From Spirochaetales bacterium Spiro_03 (lineage in GTDB: Bacteria; Spirochaetota; Spirochaetia; Sphaerochaetales; Sphaerochaetaceae): a stretch of DNA of 48,790 bases. A model generated the notes under the pieces. It saw nothing but the letters and a program-made list of their open reading frames with translations, was not told the origin of the DNA and did not search any database. How positions within the stretch are numbered: position 1 is the first letter of the stretch; each line of letters begins with the position of its first letter. The stretch covers positions 1-48,790 of the forward strand of contig LVBE01000029.1 in NCBI GenBank assembly GCA_001603105.1, given 5' to 3'. Below are positions 17,744 to 27,385 of this stretch, one piece after another. Position numbers and translations under genes: made by a program.

Positions 17744-20499
17744 CAGGAGAGCTCTCCCCAATCATTGCCCACGCTAATCGACGCTCTCAGCGGAATGGAG
17801 AGGGTGACCGCCTTCTCCATCGCTTCTCTGACCAGACGTTCCATCTGCTCTCGCTCCTCGAGCGGGACCTCGAAGATCAACTCGTCATGGATCTGTAGCA
17901 ACAGACGCGAGCGCAGGCCCTCCTCAGCTATCATCCGGTCAACTCTGATCATCGCCAGCTTCATGATATCGGCTGCGGTTCCCTGGATGATCGTATTGAC
18001 GGCGATGCGCTGCGCCTTCGCCCGTTCAACCGGACTGCGGCTGGTGATCTCTGCGATGGTCCGCACATGGCCGAGGAGGGTTTGCACGTACCCCTGCTCC
18101 TCTGCAAGAGCATGGGTTCGCTGGATGAACTGCTCAACGGCGCTGTAGCGCTCAAAGTACTGGGCGATGAAGGACCTGGCTTCAGAGAAGCTGATCTTCA
18201 GGTCCTGGGAGAGCGCGTGGGCGCCCATGCCGTACATCACCCCGAAGTTGATGGTCTTGGCGACGCGGCGCTGCTCGCTGTCAACAGCCTCAAGGGGTAC
18301 TGAGAAGATCCGGCTGGCTGTGGCACGGTGCACGTCCACACCTTCACGGAACGCTGCCTTGAGGTTAGGGTCGTCAGCGGTGTGGGCGAGCACGACCAGC
18401 TCGATCTGCGAGTAGTCGGCTGACAGGAGGCAATGCCCACTCGGTGCCCTGAACGCCGAGCGGATGCGCCTGCCCTCTTCGGTGCGAACCGGTATGTTCT
18501 GCAGGTTTGGGTCGCGGCAGGAGAGGCGCCCTGTTTCCGTCCCGGTCTGTGAGAATGAGGGGTGGATGCGCCCGGTGTGCGTATTGACCTCATTGGGCAG
18601 GGTATCGATATAGGTGGACTTAAGCTTGGTGAGCATGCGGTAGGAGAGGATTAAGTCGACCTCCGGGTACTGCTCCCTCAGCGGCTCGAGCACATCGGTT
18701 GCCGTGGAGAAGCCGGTGCGCGTCTTCGCTCCGGTCGGGATCGCCCGCTCGACGAAGAGCACCTCTTGCAGTTGCTTGGGTGAGTTGAGGTTGAACTCGT
18801 GGCCGACGATCGAGAAGATCTTGGTCCGGATCGCCTCGATGCGTTCTTCGAATTCGCGCCCAAGCGGCTCAATGAGATCGATATCCAGGTAGATACCGGC
18901 TAGTTCCATCTCGGCGATGATCAAGAGCAGCGGCATCTCAAGATCGCTCATCAGGTTTTCCAGGCCCCGGGCCTTGAGCAGCTCGTCGAAGAGGCGAAAG
19001 AGGCGCCAGGTCACATCGGCGTCCTCGGCACCGTAGGTGACGATTGTCTCAAGCTCCAGGTCGTCAAGGCTCGATCCCTTGGCGACGATGTCGCTGTAGC
19101 GAATCGTCTTGTGGTTGAGAAACTTCTCACTGAGGTAGTCGAGGTTGAAGACCGAGGTGCTGTCCAAGAGCCATGCCGCGATCATGGTGTCAAAGAGCAG
19201 GCGTGTGATCTTCACTCCCCAGGTGCGTAGTACCTTGTAGTCAAACTTGATGTTCTGTCCCACCACAGCAAGTCGGCCACCTTCGAGGTAGGAGACAAGG
19301 AGGCGACGAACCTCCTGCTCATCAACCAGGGCCTTGCCTCTATGCGATAGCGCACAGTAGTAGGAGACCCCCTCCTGCCATGAGAATGAGAAGCCAATCG
19401 GTGCGCTGTCCAGCTCCGAAAGGCCGGTTGTCTCAAGGTCGAAGGCGATGATGCCGCCTTCGCGCTCTGCCTGAGCGAGGAGGCGATCAAGTGCTTCGGT
19501 GCTCGAGACCAGATGGTAGGAGTTCTCGCCTGTGCCGGCTTGCTGCTCGTCCACCAGGCTGTCGGCCCTGCCTTCCGTCTCCGCGGCTTGTTCCAGGCTC
19601 TTGATGATCGAGCGCATCCCGATCGCCTCAAAGAGCGGAATTGCCGCAAGGTAGTCGACATCCTCGACCAGGTACTGGGCAGTGTCGAACGAGTCGACAC
19701 AAAAGAGGTCGCCTCTGAGCGTCACCAGGTCCCTGCTCAGGTAAGCACTCTCTCTCCCTTCCTCTAGTTTTTTACGCACACCGGGGGAAAATGTCTCCAA
19801 ACTATTGTAGATCGCATCAAGGTCCTCACACTCGGCAAGCAGTTTTGCCGCCCCCTTGGCCCCGATACCCTTCACCCCCGGTACGTTGTCAGAGCTATCG
19901 CCGATGAGGGCGAGGTAGTCAACGACCTGGCTCGCCTTGATGCCATACTCCTCAACCACCTCGGCCTCGCCCATGAGGCGGTAAAAGTTCTCCCCCTTCT
20001 TCGCAGGGCGCAGAGCCTTGGTGGTGTCATCAACGAGCTGCAGAAGATCCTTGTCACCGGTGAACATGACTGCCTCAAGGCCACAGCGCTTTGCCTCTCG
20101 CACCAAGGTCGCGATGATGTCATCGGCCTCAAAGCCCTCGCGCTCGATCGTCGGAACCTTCAGTGCCTTCAGGATCTCGCAGATGATGGGCACCTGGCTA
20201 TGCAACTCCTCCGGAGCGGCTTCGCGATTGGCCTTGTATGGCTCATAGATCTCGTGGCGAAACGTCGGGCCCTTCGTATCCATCGCCACGACCAGGTAGT
20301 GGGCATCATACTCGCGGATGAGCTTGAGCAGTGTCGAGAAGAAGCCGTAGACCGCTGAGATGTTATTGCCGTGGGCATCACGCATCGGGTTATTGAAGAA
20401 TCCGAAGAAGGAACGGTAAATAAGGCCATAGCCATCGATGATGTAGAGCTTCTTTTGGCTGTTGTCACGGTGTGCTGCGTCATTGAAGAGGTCGTTCAT
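17743..20499 (-). CDS. polA: DNA polymerase I with 5' nuclease, 3'-5' exonuclease and polymerase domains
   Basis: LYIIDGYGLIYRSFFGF (FEN domain), IIAFDLETTGLSELD (Exo I), YGAEDADVTWRL (Exo III), SADYSQIELVVLAHTADDPNL (Pol A), RRVAKTINFGVMYGMGAHAL (Pol B), LLQIHDELIFEVP (Pol C). Confidence 0.98.
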   Translation of the reverse strand: MNDLFNDAAHRDNSQKKLYIIDGYGLIYRSFFGFFNNPMRDAHGNNISAVYGFFSTLLKLIREYDAHYLVVAMDTKGPTFRHEIYEPYKANREAAPEELHSQVPIICEILKALKVPTIEREGFEADDIIATLVREAKRCGLEAVMFTGDKDLLQLVDDTTKALRPAKKGENFYRLMGEAEVVEEYGIKASQVVDYLALIGDSSDNVPGVKGIGAKGAAKLLAECEDLDAIYNSLETFSPGVRKKLEEGRESAYLSRDLVTLRGDLFCVDSFDTAQYLVEDVDYLAAIPLFEAIGMRSIIKSLEQAAETEGRADSLVDEQQAGTGENSYHLVSSTEALDRLLAQAEREGGIIAFDLETTGLSELDSAPIGFSFSWQEGVSYYCALSHRGKALVDEQEVRRLLVSYLEGGRLAVVGQNIKFDYKVLRTWGVKITRLLFDTMIAAWLLDSTSVFNLDYLSEKFLNHKTIRYSDIVAKGSSLDDLELETIVTYGAEDADVTWRLFRLFDELLKARGLENLMSDLEMPLLLIIAEMELAGIYLDIDLIEPLGREFEERIEAIRTKIFSIVGHEFNLNSPKQLQEVLFVERAIPTGAKTRTGFSTATDVLEPLREQYPEVDLILSYRMLTKLKSTYIDTLPNEVNTHTGRIHPSFSQTGTETGRLSCRDPNLQNIPVRTEEGRRIRSAFRAPSGHCLLSADYSQIELVVLAHTADDPNLKAAFREGVDVHRATASRIFSVPLEAVDSEQRRVAKTINFGVMYGMGAHALSQDLKISFSEARSFIAQYFERYSAVEQFIQRTHALAEEQGYVQTLLGHVRTIAEITSRSPVERAKAQRIAVNTIIQGTAADIMKLAMIRVDRMIAEEGLRSRLLLQIHDELIFEVPLEEREQMERLVREAMEKAVTLSIPLRASISVGNDWGELS

Positions 20500-21263
20500 A
20501 GTCTATCCTTCATGGTGATGGTCAGCTGGTCGTAGGCGACATGAAAGCCATCCTTCAGCTGTGCTTCAAGCTCGGTGTGGCCGAGCTTGTGGCTCAGGTG
20601 GGTGAAGAACACCCGCTCTGGCTTCAGCAGATTTCCCAGTGCCGTTGCCTCGAAGACCGAGTAGTGGTTTGGATGGGGCCAATTGCGCAACGCGCCGACC
20701 ACCAGTACCTCAAGGTCCTGCAAGTACGGCAGGCTCTGTTGGGGCACCTCGCTGCAGTCAGTGAGGTATGCCATATCGTCGATGCGGTAGCCGTAGATGG
20801 TCTGTTGCCCGTGGAGAATCGGGATCGGGGTGACCGCAAATGGCCCGATCGCGATCTGTTCATAGGGTGTTACTACCTGCACATCCAAGTGAGGGATTCC
20901 CATGCTGCTGCCGTTGATGACGTAGGGAAAGCGGCTTTCGATACTGAGACGCACTGCCTCACTGGTATAGACGGCAAGAGACTGTTCTTCCGAAAAGACG
21001 CGTAGGTCATCGATGCCGTTGAAGTGGTCAGCGTGGTCGTGGGTATAGAGTACCGCCCCAAGGTTATTCAGGCCACTGGCAAGAGCCTGGAGGCGGAACT
21101 CGGGGCCGGTGTCGACGAGTAGGTTAAAACCATTTTTGCGCACCAAGATGCTGGATCGATAGCGCTTGTCGCGCACATCGGATGAACTGCAGACCGGGCA
21201 CGCGCATCCGATGACCGGAATACCGTGGCTGGTTCCGGTGCCCAAGAAGGTCAGGCTGCTCAT
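20496..21263 (-). CDS. MBL-fold metallo-hydrolase (PhnP-like)
   Basis: FLGTGTSHGIPVIGCACPVC and YTHDHADHFNGIDDLR (HxHxDH). Confidence 0.9.
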   Translation of the reverse strand: MSSLTFLGTGTSHGIPVIGCACPVCSSSDVRDKRYRSSILVRKNGFNLLVDTGPEFRLQALASGLNNLGAVLYTHDHADHFNGIDDLRVFSEEQSLAVYTSEAVRLSIESRFPYVINGSSMGIPHLDVQVVTPYEQIAIGPFAVTPIPILHGQQTIYGYRIDDMAYLTDCSEVPQQSLPYLQDLEVLVVGALRNWPHPNHYSVFEATALGNLLKPERVFFTHLSHKLGHTELEAQLKDGFHVAYDQLTITMKDRL

Positions 21264-21586
21264 CGAACCTTATCCACCAAGCTCTGCACCGCTCCCTTCA
21301 CAGCCTGCTCACCCTGCTCTGCCGCTGCCTTGAACTGCAGGCGGAACTCGCGGCTATTGAGTGCTTTCCAAAAGCGCTCGCCCGACTCCTTGGAGAAGTC
21401 GACGCCCCCTTCCACCTGGCCAAGCATCTCCATGACCTGTGCATTGACCGAGCCGTCACGGAGGGAGAAGCTTAGGCCCAGGTACTGCATCCCCATGTTG
21501 GGGATGAAAAAGTAGATGATGAAGAACGAGAGCACCGCGGCGATAGCCGCAGAGAGCACTGAGCGAAAAATCCCTTTCTGTCCCAT
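21260..21586 (-). CDS. Small single-TM protein of unknown function
   Basis: MGQKGIFRSVLSAAIAAVLSFFIIYFFIPNMGMQYLGLSFSLRDGS...; AGGAG upstream of ATG 21586; 4-nt overlap with the MBL gene. Confidence 0.75.
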   Translation of the reverse strand: MGQKGIFRSVLSAAIAAVLSFFIIYFFIPNMGMQYLGLSFSLRDGSVNAQVMEMLGQVEGGVDFSKESGERFWKALNSREFRLQFKAAAEQGEQAVKGAVQSLVDKVR

Positions 21587-21639
21587 ACAATCTCCTTGGT
21601 GCCACTGTATCACACTTGGACGAGGCAGAAAAGAGAAGT

Positions 21640-21662
21640 CAGGCCCGGGAAACCCGGGCCTG
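21640..21662 (-). terminator. Strong GC hairpin / terminator downstream of the outer-membrane gene pair
   Basis: CAGGCCCGGG-aaa-CCCGGGCCTG, 10-bp stem, followed on the minus strand by ACTTCTCTTTTC. Confidence 0.7.
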
Positions 21663-21685
21663 GACAACACCATGCGTTCAATCGA

Positions 21686-22318
21686 TCAGAAGAGGGAGAA
21701 GAGCAGCGAGACGCCGAACCGTCCACGATCCCAATCAGCGCTGAAGAGCTTGTCAAACTCCTGATAGTTCTCAAAGGTATAGTCAGTATCCAGGGTATAG
21801 CTTGCGCCGAGCAGCATCTTACCGATGCGGAAGTCTGCGGTGGCCCGAAGTGCGAGCGGACTCTTGATGAAGGCATCACCAAAGCTCTCCCACGATTCGA
21901 CTTTGCCGCCGCTACTCAGGACATGGGACTCCCCACTCTCGTCGATCAGTACCCGGTAGCGTGGGCCAAGGCCGATGCCGAGGCGGGTAAAGCCGAAGAG
22001 GTCGAAGGAGACACCGGCTGCCGCCAAGATTGAGATCTCGGTGAATTCAGTTGCGGTACCGCCCACAGTTTCCGTGGTTTTGCCGAAGGTGCTGACCAAA
22101 TCAATCTCTGCGAGGAGGATCTTCAGCCGCAAGTCCGCTCCGAAGGCGTAGTTGTTGATATCGCTAAAGAGCTCTCCGAGATCACTGCCGCTGATCTCAT
22201 CGTATTTGGGTTTGAACTGCACATTGGGTCCAATGCTCAGATCCAGCATTTTCGCACTCAATGTGGCCGGAACCAGCACACAAAGAATAAGGAGAATAGT
22301 CAAAAGTTTCTTTTTCAT
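21686..22318 (-). CDS. Outer-membrane beta-barrel-like protein
   Basis: Signal peptide MKKKLLTILLILCVLVPATLSA; amphipathic strands; C-terminal GRFGVSLLFSLF. Confidence 0.75.
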   Translation of the reverse strand: MKKKLLTILLILCVLVPATLSAKMLDLSIGPNVQFKPKYDEISGSDLGELFSDINNYAFGADLRLKILLAEIDLVSTFGKTTETVGGTATEFTEISILAAAGVSFDLFGFTRLGIGLGPRYRVLIDESGESHVLSSGGKVESWESFGDAFIKSPLALRATADFRIGKMLLGASYTLDTDYTFENYQEFDKLFSADWDRGRFGVSLLFSLF

Positions 22319-22363
22319 ATAGCACCCCTTTGTAACATTCAAAACACTGACTGTGTCTAGAAT

Positions 22364-22984
22364 TTAAAACATTTTCAGTGACAAAACAAGTGAGAGAGCA
22401 CCTGATTCAACATTAAACATGCTCCACCACCCCTTCTCACCGACGACGTCCTTAAGCGCTGTCCTTGTGGTCATCAAGTACCGCAGCCGCAGTGCTACCG
22501 GACCCAATTCTGTAGCCACTCCTGCCTGAAGGTAGATCGGGCTATTGTATAACACCTCACCAAACGATAGGTCCGTGACATCGACCTGCGCTCCGTCAGC
22601 AAGGATGTATGACGGGCGAGTCTGTGTCGATGTGGAGGGGATGTAGGTGAGGCCAAGCCCTCCACCGACCTCAAGGCTGAGCAGCGATCCTGCCATAGGC
22701 AGGCTCAAGGCACCCATGCCGACAAGGAGGATCCCTTGATTACCTTCGGGGCACTGCATCGGAAACACCAGTGCCTGCGCCTGGATGAAGGCGAGGCGTG
22801 CGGTGATCTCCCCATGGAAATGCCAGTTGTCGGCCTTGGCAAGGCCTTCACTGAAATCAATGCCTTCCTCAGGAAGATAGCTTGCTCCAAATCCTAGGCT
22901 CACATGTACCAGACTTCGCGCTCCAACGGAGACGGGGATGAGGACACACAGCAAGATCAGCAAAGTCAGAACTCTTTTTTGCAT
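22364..22984 (-). CDS. Outer-membrane beta-barrel-like protein, paralogue of the adjacent gene
   Basis: Signal peptide MQKRVLTLLILLCVLIPVSVGA; similar size and strand pattern; C-terminal GALSLVLSLKMF. Confidence 0.7.
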   Translation of the reverse strand: MQKRVLTLLILLCVLIPVSVGARSLVHVSLGFGASYLPEEGIDFSEGLAKADNWHFHGEITARLAFIQAQALVFPMQCPEGNQGILLVGMGALSLPMAGSLLSLEVGGGLGLTYIPSTSTQTRPSYILADGAQVDVTDLSFGEVLYNSPIYLQAGVATELGPVALRLRYLMTTRTALKDVVGEKGWWSMFNVESGALSLVLSLKMF

Positions 22985-23066
22985 TGCAAAATAAACACTC
23001 CTTACCACTTATAACACCAAGGACTCAAAATGATTACAAGGAAAGAGCGCTTATTCTATAGAATTC

Positions 23067-24971
23067 CTATACAAATCTGCTATCCACCTCAGCGAGCCAG
23101 AGCAGAGAGCTGGCGTCGCTGGGCATCACCAGTGATGAGCGTGGTGAGAGCGAGACCGATCCGACCTTCGGCCCATCGGGCATGCATGAGCGCTTGAACT
23201 GTTGGCTGATGAAGCGACGGTAGAAGGTAGAAAGCCAAAGTGCAAGATCGGCTTCAACGTAGACTCCCTCAAAGGCACGAACTGCGAGGCGGAGAACCTT
23301 CTTCGGACTAAAACCCCAGCGCAGGATATAGTAGAGGAAGAAGTCATGGGCATCATAAGGACCGAGGATCTCCTCGGTCTTCTGGGCGATGCCCCCCTCT
23401 TCGGTGGGAAGGAGCTCAGGGCTGACCGGGGTGTCGACAATATCGAGGAGAATCGCCTTCAGGTCGTCGGAAAGCCTGCTCGCCTCATAGCGCACCAGCT
23501 CACGGACCAAGGTCTTGGCAATCGAGCCATTGAGACTGTACATCGACATCTGGTCTCCGTTGTACGTCGCCCAGCCCAGAGCAAGCTCACTGAGGTCTCC
23601 GGTGCCGACGACCAGGCCATTGAGCTTGTTGGCAAGATCCATCAGAATCTGGGTCCGCTCTCGCGCCTGGCTGTTCTCATAGGTTGCATCATGCACTTGT
23701 GGGTCATGGCCGATATCCTCAAAGTGCTGGCTCACCGCCTTTGCAATCGAAATGGTCCGTAGGTCGATGCCCACAAGCGCTGAGAGCGCCTCGGCGTTGG
23801 AGCGGGTACGCGCTGAAGTGCCAAAGCCAGGCATCGAGACCGCGACGATCGACTCTCGCCCCAGGCCCATCATGTCGATGGTTCGGATACAGACCAGGAG
23901 CGCGAGGGTGGAGTCCAGGCCCCCGGAGAGACCGAGGATGACCCGCTTGATGCCGGTATGTTCAAGGCGCTTCTTCAGTGCAAGCGCCTGAAGGGTCAGG
24001 ATGCGCTCAAAGCGAGCGGGCTGCTCGCCTTCGCTCGGAATGAAGGGCCTGGTGGGGAAGGTTCGCGTCAGCGTAGTAGGACGAGATGCGAGAGCGAACG
24101 GGATTGTGGTGAATGCCATGTTACATGCAGTGATCTGCCGCCTTCGCCGCTCCAAGGCGAGGCGCTGCACATCGACCTCGCTGATCAATAGTGTTCCACT
24201 CTCGTCAACGCGCTGACCTAGGCAGCGTCCATTCTCAGCGATCATCAGATGGGGGGTGTAGACCAGGTCGGTGGTCGACTCCCCCTCTCCGCCACCGCTA
24301 TAGAGGTAGGCACAGGCGAGCTTGGCGCTCTGATGCTTGACCAACAGACACTGATAGTCACGCGCTCCTACCAGCTCGTTGATGACTGACGGGTTGGCAA
24401 TGATGGTCGCCCCCCCTACCGCAAGGCGACTGCTCGGCGGGGAGATGGAGTAGAGGTCTACACCGACCTCACAGCCGATGACTAGGTCGTCGACTGTAGT
24501 GCAACGAAAGAGCAGATCAGTGCCAAACCACGTCGATTGGCCGAACAGCTCGATCTGGCGGCACACCGTCTTGGGGTGGACAAACCACCGCCGCTGATCG
24601 ATGCCGCACGGGGAGATGAGGTGCTCCTTGGGCACTATCCCTAAAATAGTTCCGCCCTGGATGACCACCGCACAGTTGTACAGCGCCCCGCAGACGATGA
24701 TCGCAGAGCCCAGGATGATCACGAGGTCATTGTCTGCACTGGCTTGGAGCACTGCCTCCAGACTCTCTAGCGCCTTATGCTGTAACTGCTGTTGGAAGAA
24801 GAGGTCCCCGCAGCTGAGCGCGGTGGTCACCAGCTCAGGCAGGACCAACAGGCGCACGTCTCTCTCAACGGCCTCATTGATCAGTGCGATGATCTTCTGG
24901 GTATTGGCGGTGGTATCGGCAACGGTCACTTCCACCGCTGCCACTGCGACCTTGATAAATCCATCTCTCAT
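23067..24971 (-). CDS. nadE: Glutamine-dependent NAD+ synthetase
   Basis: N-terminal nitrilase-type glutaminase (LLVLPELVTTALSCGDLFFQ) and C-terminal synthetase GLSGGLDSTLALLVC, GTGDLSELALGWATYNGDQMSMY. Confidence 0.96.
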   Translation of the reverse strand: MRDGFIKVAVAAVEVTVADTTANTQKIIALINEAVERDVRLLVLPELVTTALSCGDLFFQQQLQHKALESLEAVLQASADNDLVIILGSAIIVCGALYNCAVVIQGGTILGIVPKEHLISPCGIDQRRWFVHPKTVCRQIELFGQSTWFGTDLLFRCTTVDDLVIGCEVGVDLYSISPPSSRLAVGGATIIANPSVINELVGARDYQCLLVKHQSAKLACAYLYSGGGEGESTTDLVYTPHLMIAENGRCLGQRVDESGTLLISEVDVQRLALERRRRQITACNMAFTTIPFALASRPTTLTRTFPTRPFIPSEGEQPARFERILTLQALALKKRLEHTGIKRVILGLSGGLDSTLALLVCIRTIDMMGLGRESIVAVSMPGFGTSARTRSNAEALSALVGIDLRTISIAKAVSQHFEDIGHDPQVHDATYENSQARERTQILMDLANKLNGLVVGTGDLSELALGWATYNGDQMSMYSLNGSIAKTLVRELVRYEASRLSDDLKAILLDIVDTPVSPELLPTEEGGIAQKTEEILGPYDAHDFFLYYILRWGFSPKKVLRLAVRAFEGVYVEADLALWLSTFYRRFISQQFKRSCMPDGPKVGSVSLSPRSSLVMPSDASSLLWLAEVDSRFV

Positions 24972-25031
24972 ACCAGCCCCCTTGTGGCCATTCTATCATA
25001 AGAGCGGGTGGTGTTCACCATCTTAGCCGCT

Positions 25032-25483
25032 CTATATGCGGTCCGTTGCCGGGTTTGCAGATTCACAGAATCCTCCATAGGCGTTTTCATCGATCGGCCC
25101 TGTCACATCGTACAAACGGATCGACGATCGCCTCCTCAGCAGGAGACTGGAGGATGCACATCTCCCTGCCGTGCCGTCTGGTAGGTATGCCACCGCATCG
25201 AAGGGCGAAGAGTGGCTGCTACGGTGCCCGCCATGCTCTCGAAGACACGGGCGCGCAGTTGGCTGAGGGTGTTGTAACAGAGCTTCTGGCAAGCCTCCAA
25301 GTAGGTGATGCCTATGGCCTCTTTGCTCTGCCCAAGGTCGTAGCCACACGACCACATCTCGGACAACAGCGCGATATCGCTGCCCATCGCCTTCGCTTCG
25401 GTGCATGAAGCGATTCCTTTCTCAAGGTTGCCCTCCAAGGAGCCGGTGGGTACCAATTGCAAGAGAGCGATGGTGAGTATCAC
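25032..25483 (-). pseudogene. Decayed carbon-nitrogen hydrolase (nitrilase family) gene
   Basis: MILTIALLQLVPTGSLEGNLEKGIASCTEAKAMGSDIALLSEMWSCGYDL...EAIGITYLEACQ is a nitrilase N-terminus. A segment of about 40 aa appears missing before AIGITYLEACQ, and the frame ends at 115 aa (family about 260-300 aa) without the usual Cys region. Confidence 0.6.
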
Positions 25484-25492
25484 GGCCTGAGT

Positions 25493-26236
25493 CTACCACA
25501 CCCCGGGGATGAGGCGGTAGCGTACCCGACTCTTGTACTCCTCGTACCCCTCCAATTCCTGATCCAAGATCGCCTCTTCACCGCCGATGCGCACTACTAT
25601 CAACAACGGATAGCACAGAAAGATGACAAGTGAGACAAGGGAGCCCAGCACCAGGGGCAGGGCGAGGAACATGATGATGGAGGCGCTGTACATCGGGTGG
25701 CGAACTGTGCCATACAAACCGTCCTCGATGACCCGCTGTCCCTCCTCCACCACGACGGTGCGAGAGAGGTACTCATTCTGCAGCACCACCACCACAAATA
25801 GGGCATAGCCACCGAGAAAGAATATTGAGGAGCCGAAAACGAGCCATCCTGACACCATCGTCCAACCGAAACGGGCATCGAGGCCAGCACTCACCAAGCC
25901 CGCCACAAAGAGCAGCGACATCAGATGAGATATCACCTTCTGTCCTTGCCGCCCCTCCTTTGAGGAGAGGCGCCGTGCAAGAAGTGCTGGGTTCTGTATG
26001 AACAGCACAACGCCGAAGAGTGCCATCGGTATGAAGAGCAGGGCGAGAGCGAGCCATCCATTGGGAAAGTCAAACCCTCCGGCAGGCACAAACAACAACA
26101 AGGCCACCACTATGACCGTCAAGAGGTACTTCACCACTGCCTTGATCGCCAAACCCCGTCTCACTGAGACCCTCCGCTCTCTGTCTAGCGTACTATCGCT
26201 CAAGCCTCTGTGCAACAGTAGGAGGGCGCAGACCAC
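25493..26236 (-). CDS. Isoprenylcysteine carboxyl methyltransferase (ICMT)/phospholipid methyltransferase-like membrane protein
   Basis: VIEDGLYGTVRHPMYSASIIMFLALPL...EEAILDQELEGYEEYKSRVRYRLIPGVW, the hallmark C-terminal RHPxY and E...Y..Y motifs. Exact start uncertain. Confidence 0.85.
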   Translation of the reverse strand: MVCALLLLHRGLSDSTLDRERRVSVRRGLAIKAVVKYLLTVIVVALLLFVPAGGFDFPNGWLALALLFIPMALFGVVLFIQNPALLARRLSSKEGRQGQKVISHLMSLLFVAGLVSAGLDARFGWTMVSGWLVFGSSIFFLGGYALFVVVVLQNEYLSRTVVVEEGQRVIEDGLYGTVRHPMYSASIIMFLALPLVLGSLVSLVIFLCYPLLIVVRIGGEEAILDQELEGYEEYKSRVRYRLIPGVW

Positions 26237-26239
26237 CTG

Positions 26240-27385
26240 CTAGGCTTTTACCAAGAGCGCCACGCTCTCGGTATGGAAGGTCTGCGGGTAGAGGTCGAAG
26301 AGGCGCACTGACCGTAGATGATAGCCTTGCTGGGCAAATCGCCTGATGTCACGAGCCAGACTCGTCTCGTCACAGCTGACATAGACGATTCGCTGTGGCT
26401 GCCAGGAAGCGATCAAGGGTGGGAGGGAGACATCGAGGCCGGTGCGCGGAGGATCGACGATGACCGTGTCCACCCGGCCATGCTGACCCACTGCCCACGT
26501 CTCGGCCGCCATCGTGTAGAAGTCGGCTTCAGGGGCGTTACGGCGGGCGAAGGCGAGACACAGCTTGTGTCGCTCTACCGCTGTGACGCTGCGATTGGGC
26601 TTTTGGACGAAGGCAGCAAAGGTCCCCACCCCGCTGTAGAGGTCCATCACCCGATCTCCGATAGTCAAGGACTTCACATACGCTCCTAGGGAGGGCAACA
26701 ACAGTAGGTTGGACTGAAAGAAGACGGTGCTGTTCAGCGCGAAGGTCTTCCCCCCTACGGTGGTGACTATCTCCTCATCGAGGAGCACGGCACGCTCATT
26801 GTCAGCAAACGCCGGCACTTCGACCAGTCCGCTCTTTGAAATCTTGTTGGCGAACATCTGACGGCGAGCTGCCGCCAAGAGTCGTTGGGGATCAGAGAGG
26901 AGGGCGTTGAGGGGGTCGACAAGGACCGGGCAGCGAGCGATCTCAACGAGGGCGTTGCTCCCCCTGCCAAGGAACCCGACGCGTTTTTGATGCAGGTCGA
27001 CAAAGAAGCGGGCACGGCTACGGTAGCCCCACCCCTCTGATCGCACCTGTTCCTCCAAGGTATAGGAGCCCGGTTCAGCGCCTCCGATGCGCCTGAGGGT
27101 ATCGACGACGATCGCCTCCTTCAGTTCTGCCTGGTACCCCTGCCCTGCATACTGGAAGTCGCAACCGCCGCAGCTACCCCAGTAGGGGCACGGAGCTGCG
27201 ATACGTCTTGTGTTGGATTCGATGATCGTGGTTGCCGCAGCCCTGATGTAGGAGGCGTGCTCGCGCTGTACTGCCACATCGACCAGTTCACCGGGGAGCA
27301 CTTCGGAGACAAGGACCTGCTTGCCCTCACTGCTGAGGGCAAGGCCGAATCCCTGGGAGACGAGCTTCTCAATGCGAAGCTGCAT
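26240..27385 (-). CDS. rlmD: 23S rRNA (uracil-C5)-methyltransferase, RlmD/RumA/TrmA family
   Basis: TRAM-like N-terminus, CPYWGSCGGCDFQY Fe-S motif, MDLYSGVGTFAAF, VDPPRTGLD, IVYVSCDETSLARD. Start set at ATG 27385, overlapping pepF. Confidence 0.9.
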   Translation of the reverse strand: MQLRIEKLVSQGFGLALSSEGKQVLVSEVLPGELVDVAVQREHASYIRAAATTIIESNTRRIAAPCPYWGSCGGCDFQYAGQGYQAELKEAIVVDTLRRIGGAEPGSYTLEEQVRSEGWGYRSRARFFVDLHQKRVGFLGRGSNALVEIARCPVLVDPLNALLSDPQRLLAAARRQMFANKISKSGLVEVPAFADNERAVLLDEEIVTTVGGKTFALNSTVFFQSNLLLLPSLGAYVKSLTIGDRVMDLYSGVGTFAAFVQKPNRSVTAVERHKLCLAFARRNAPEADFYTMAAETWAVGQHGRVDTVIVDPPRTGLDVSLPPLIASWQPQRIVYVSCDETSLARDIRRFAQQGYHLRSVRLFDLYPQTFHTESVALLVKA

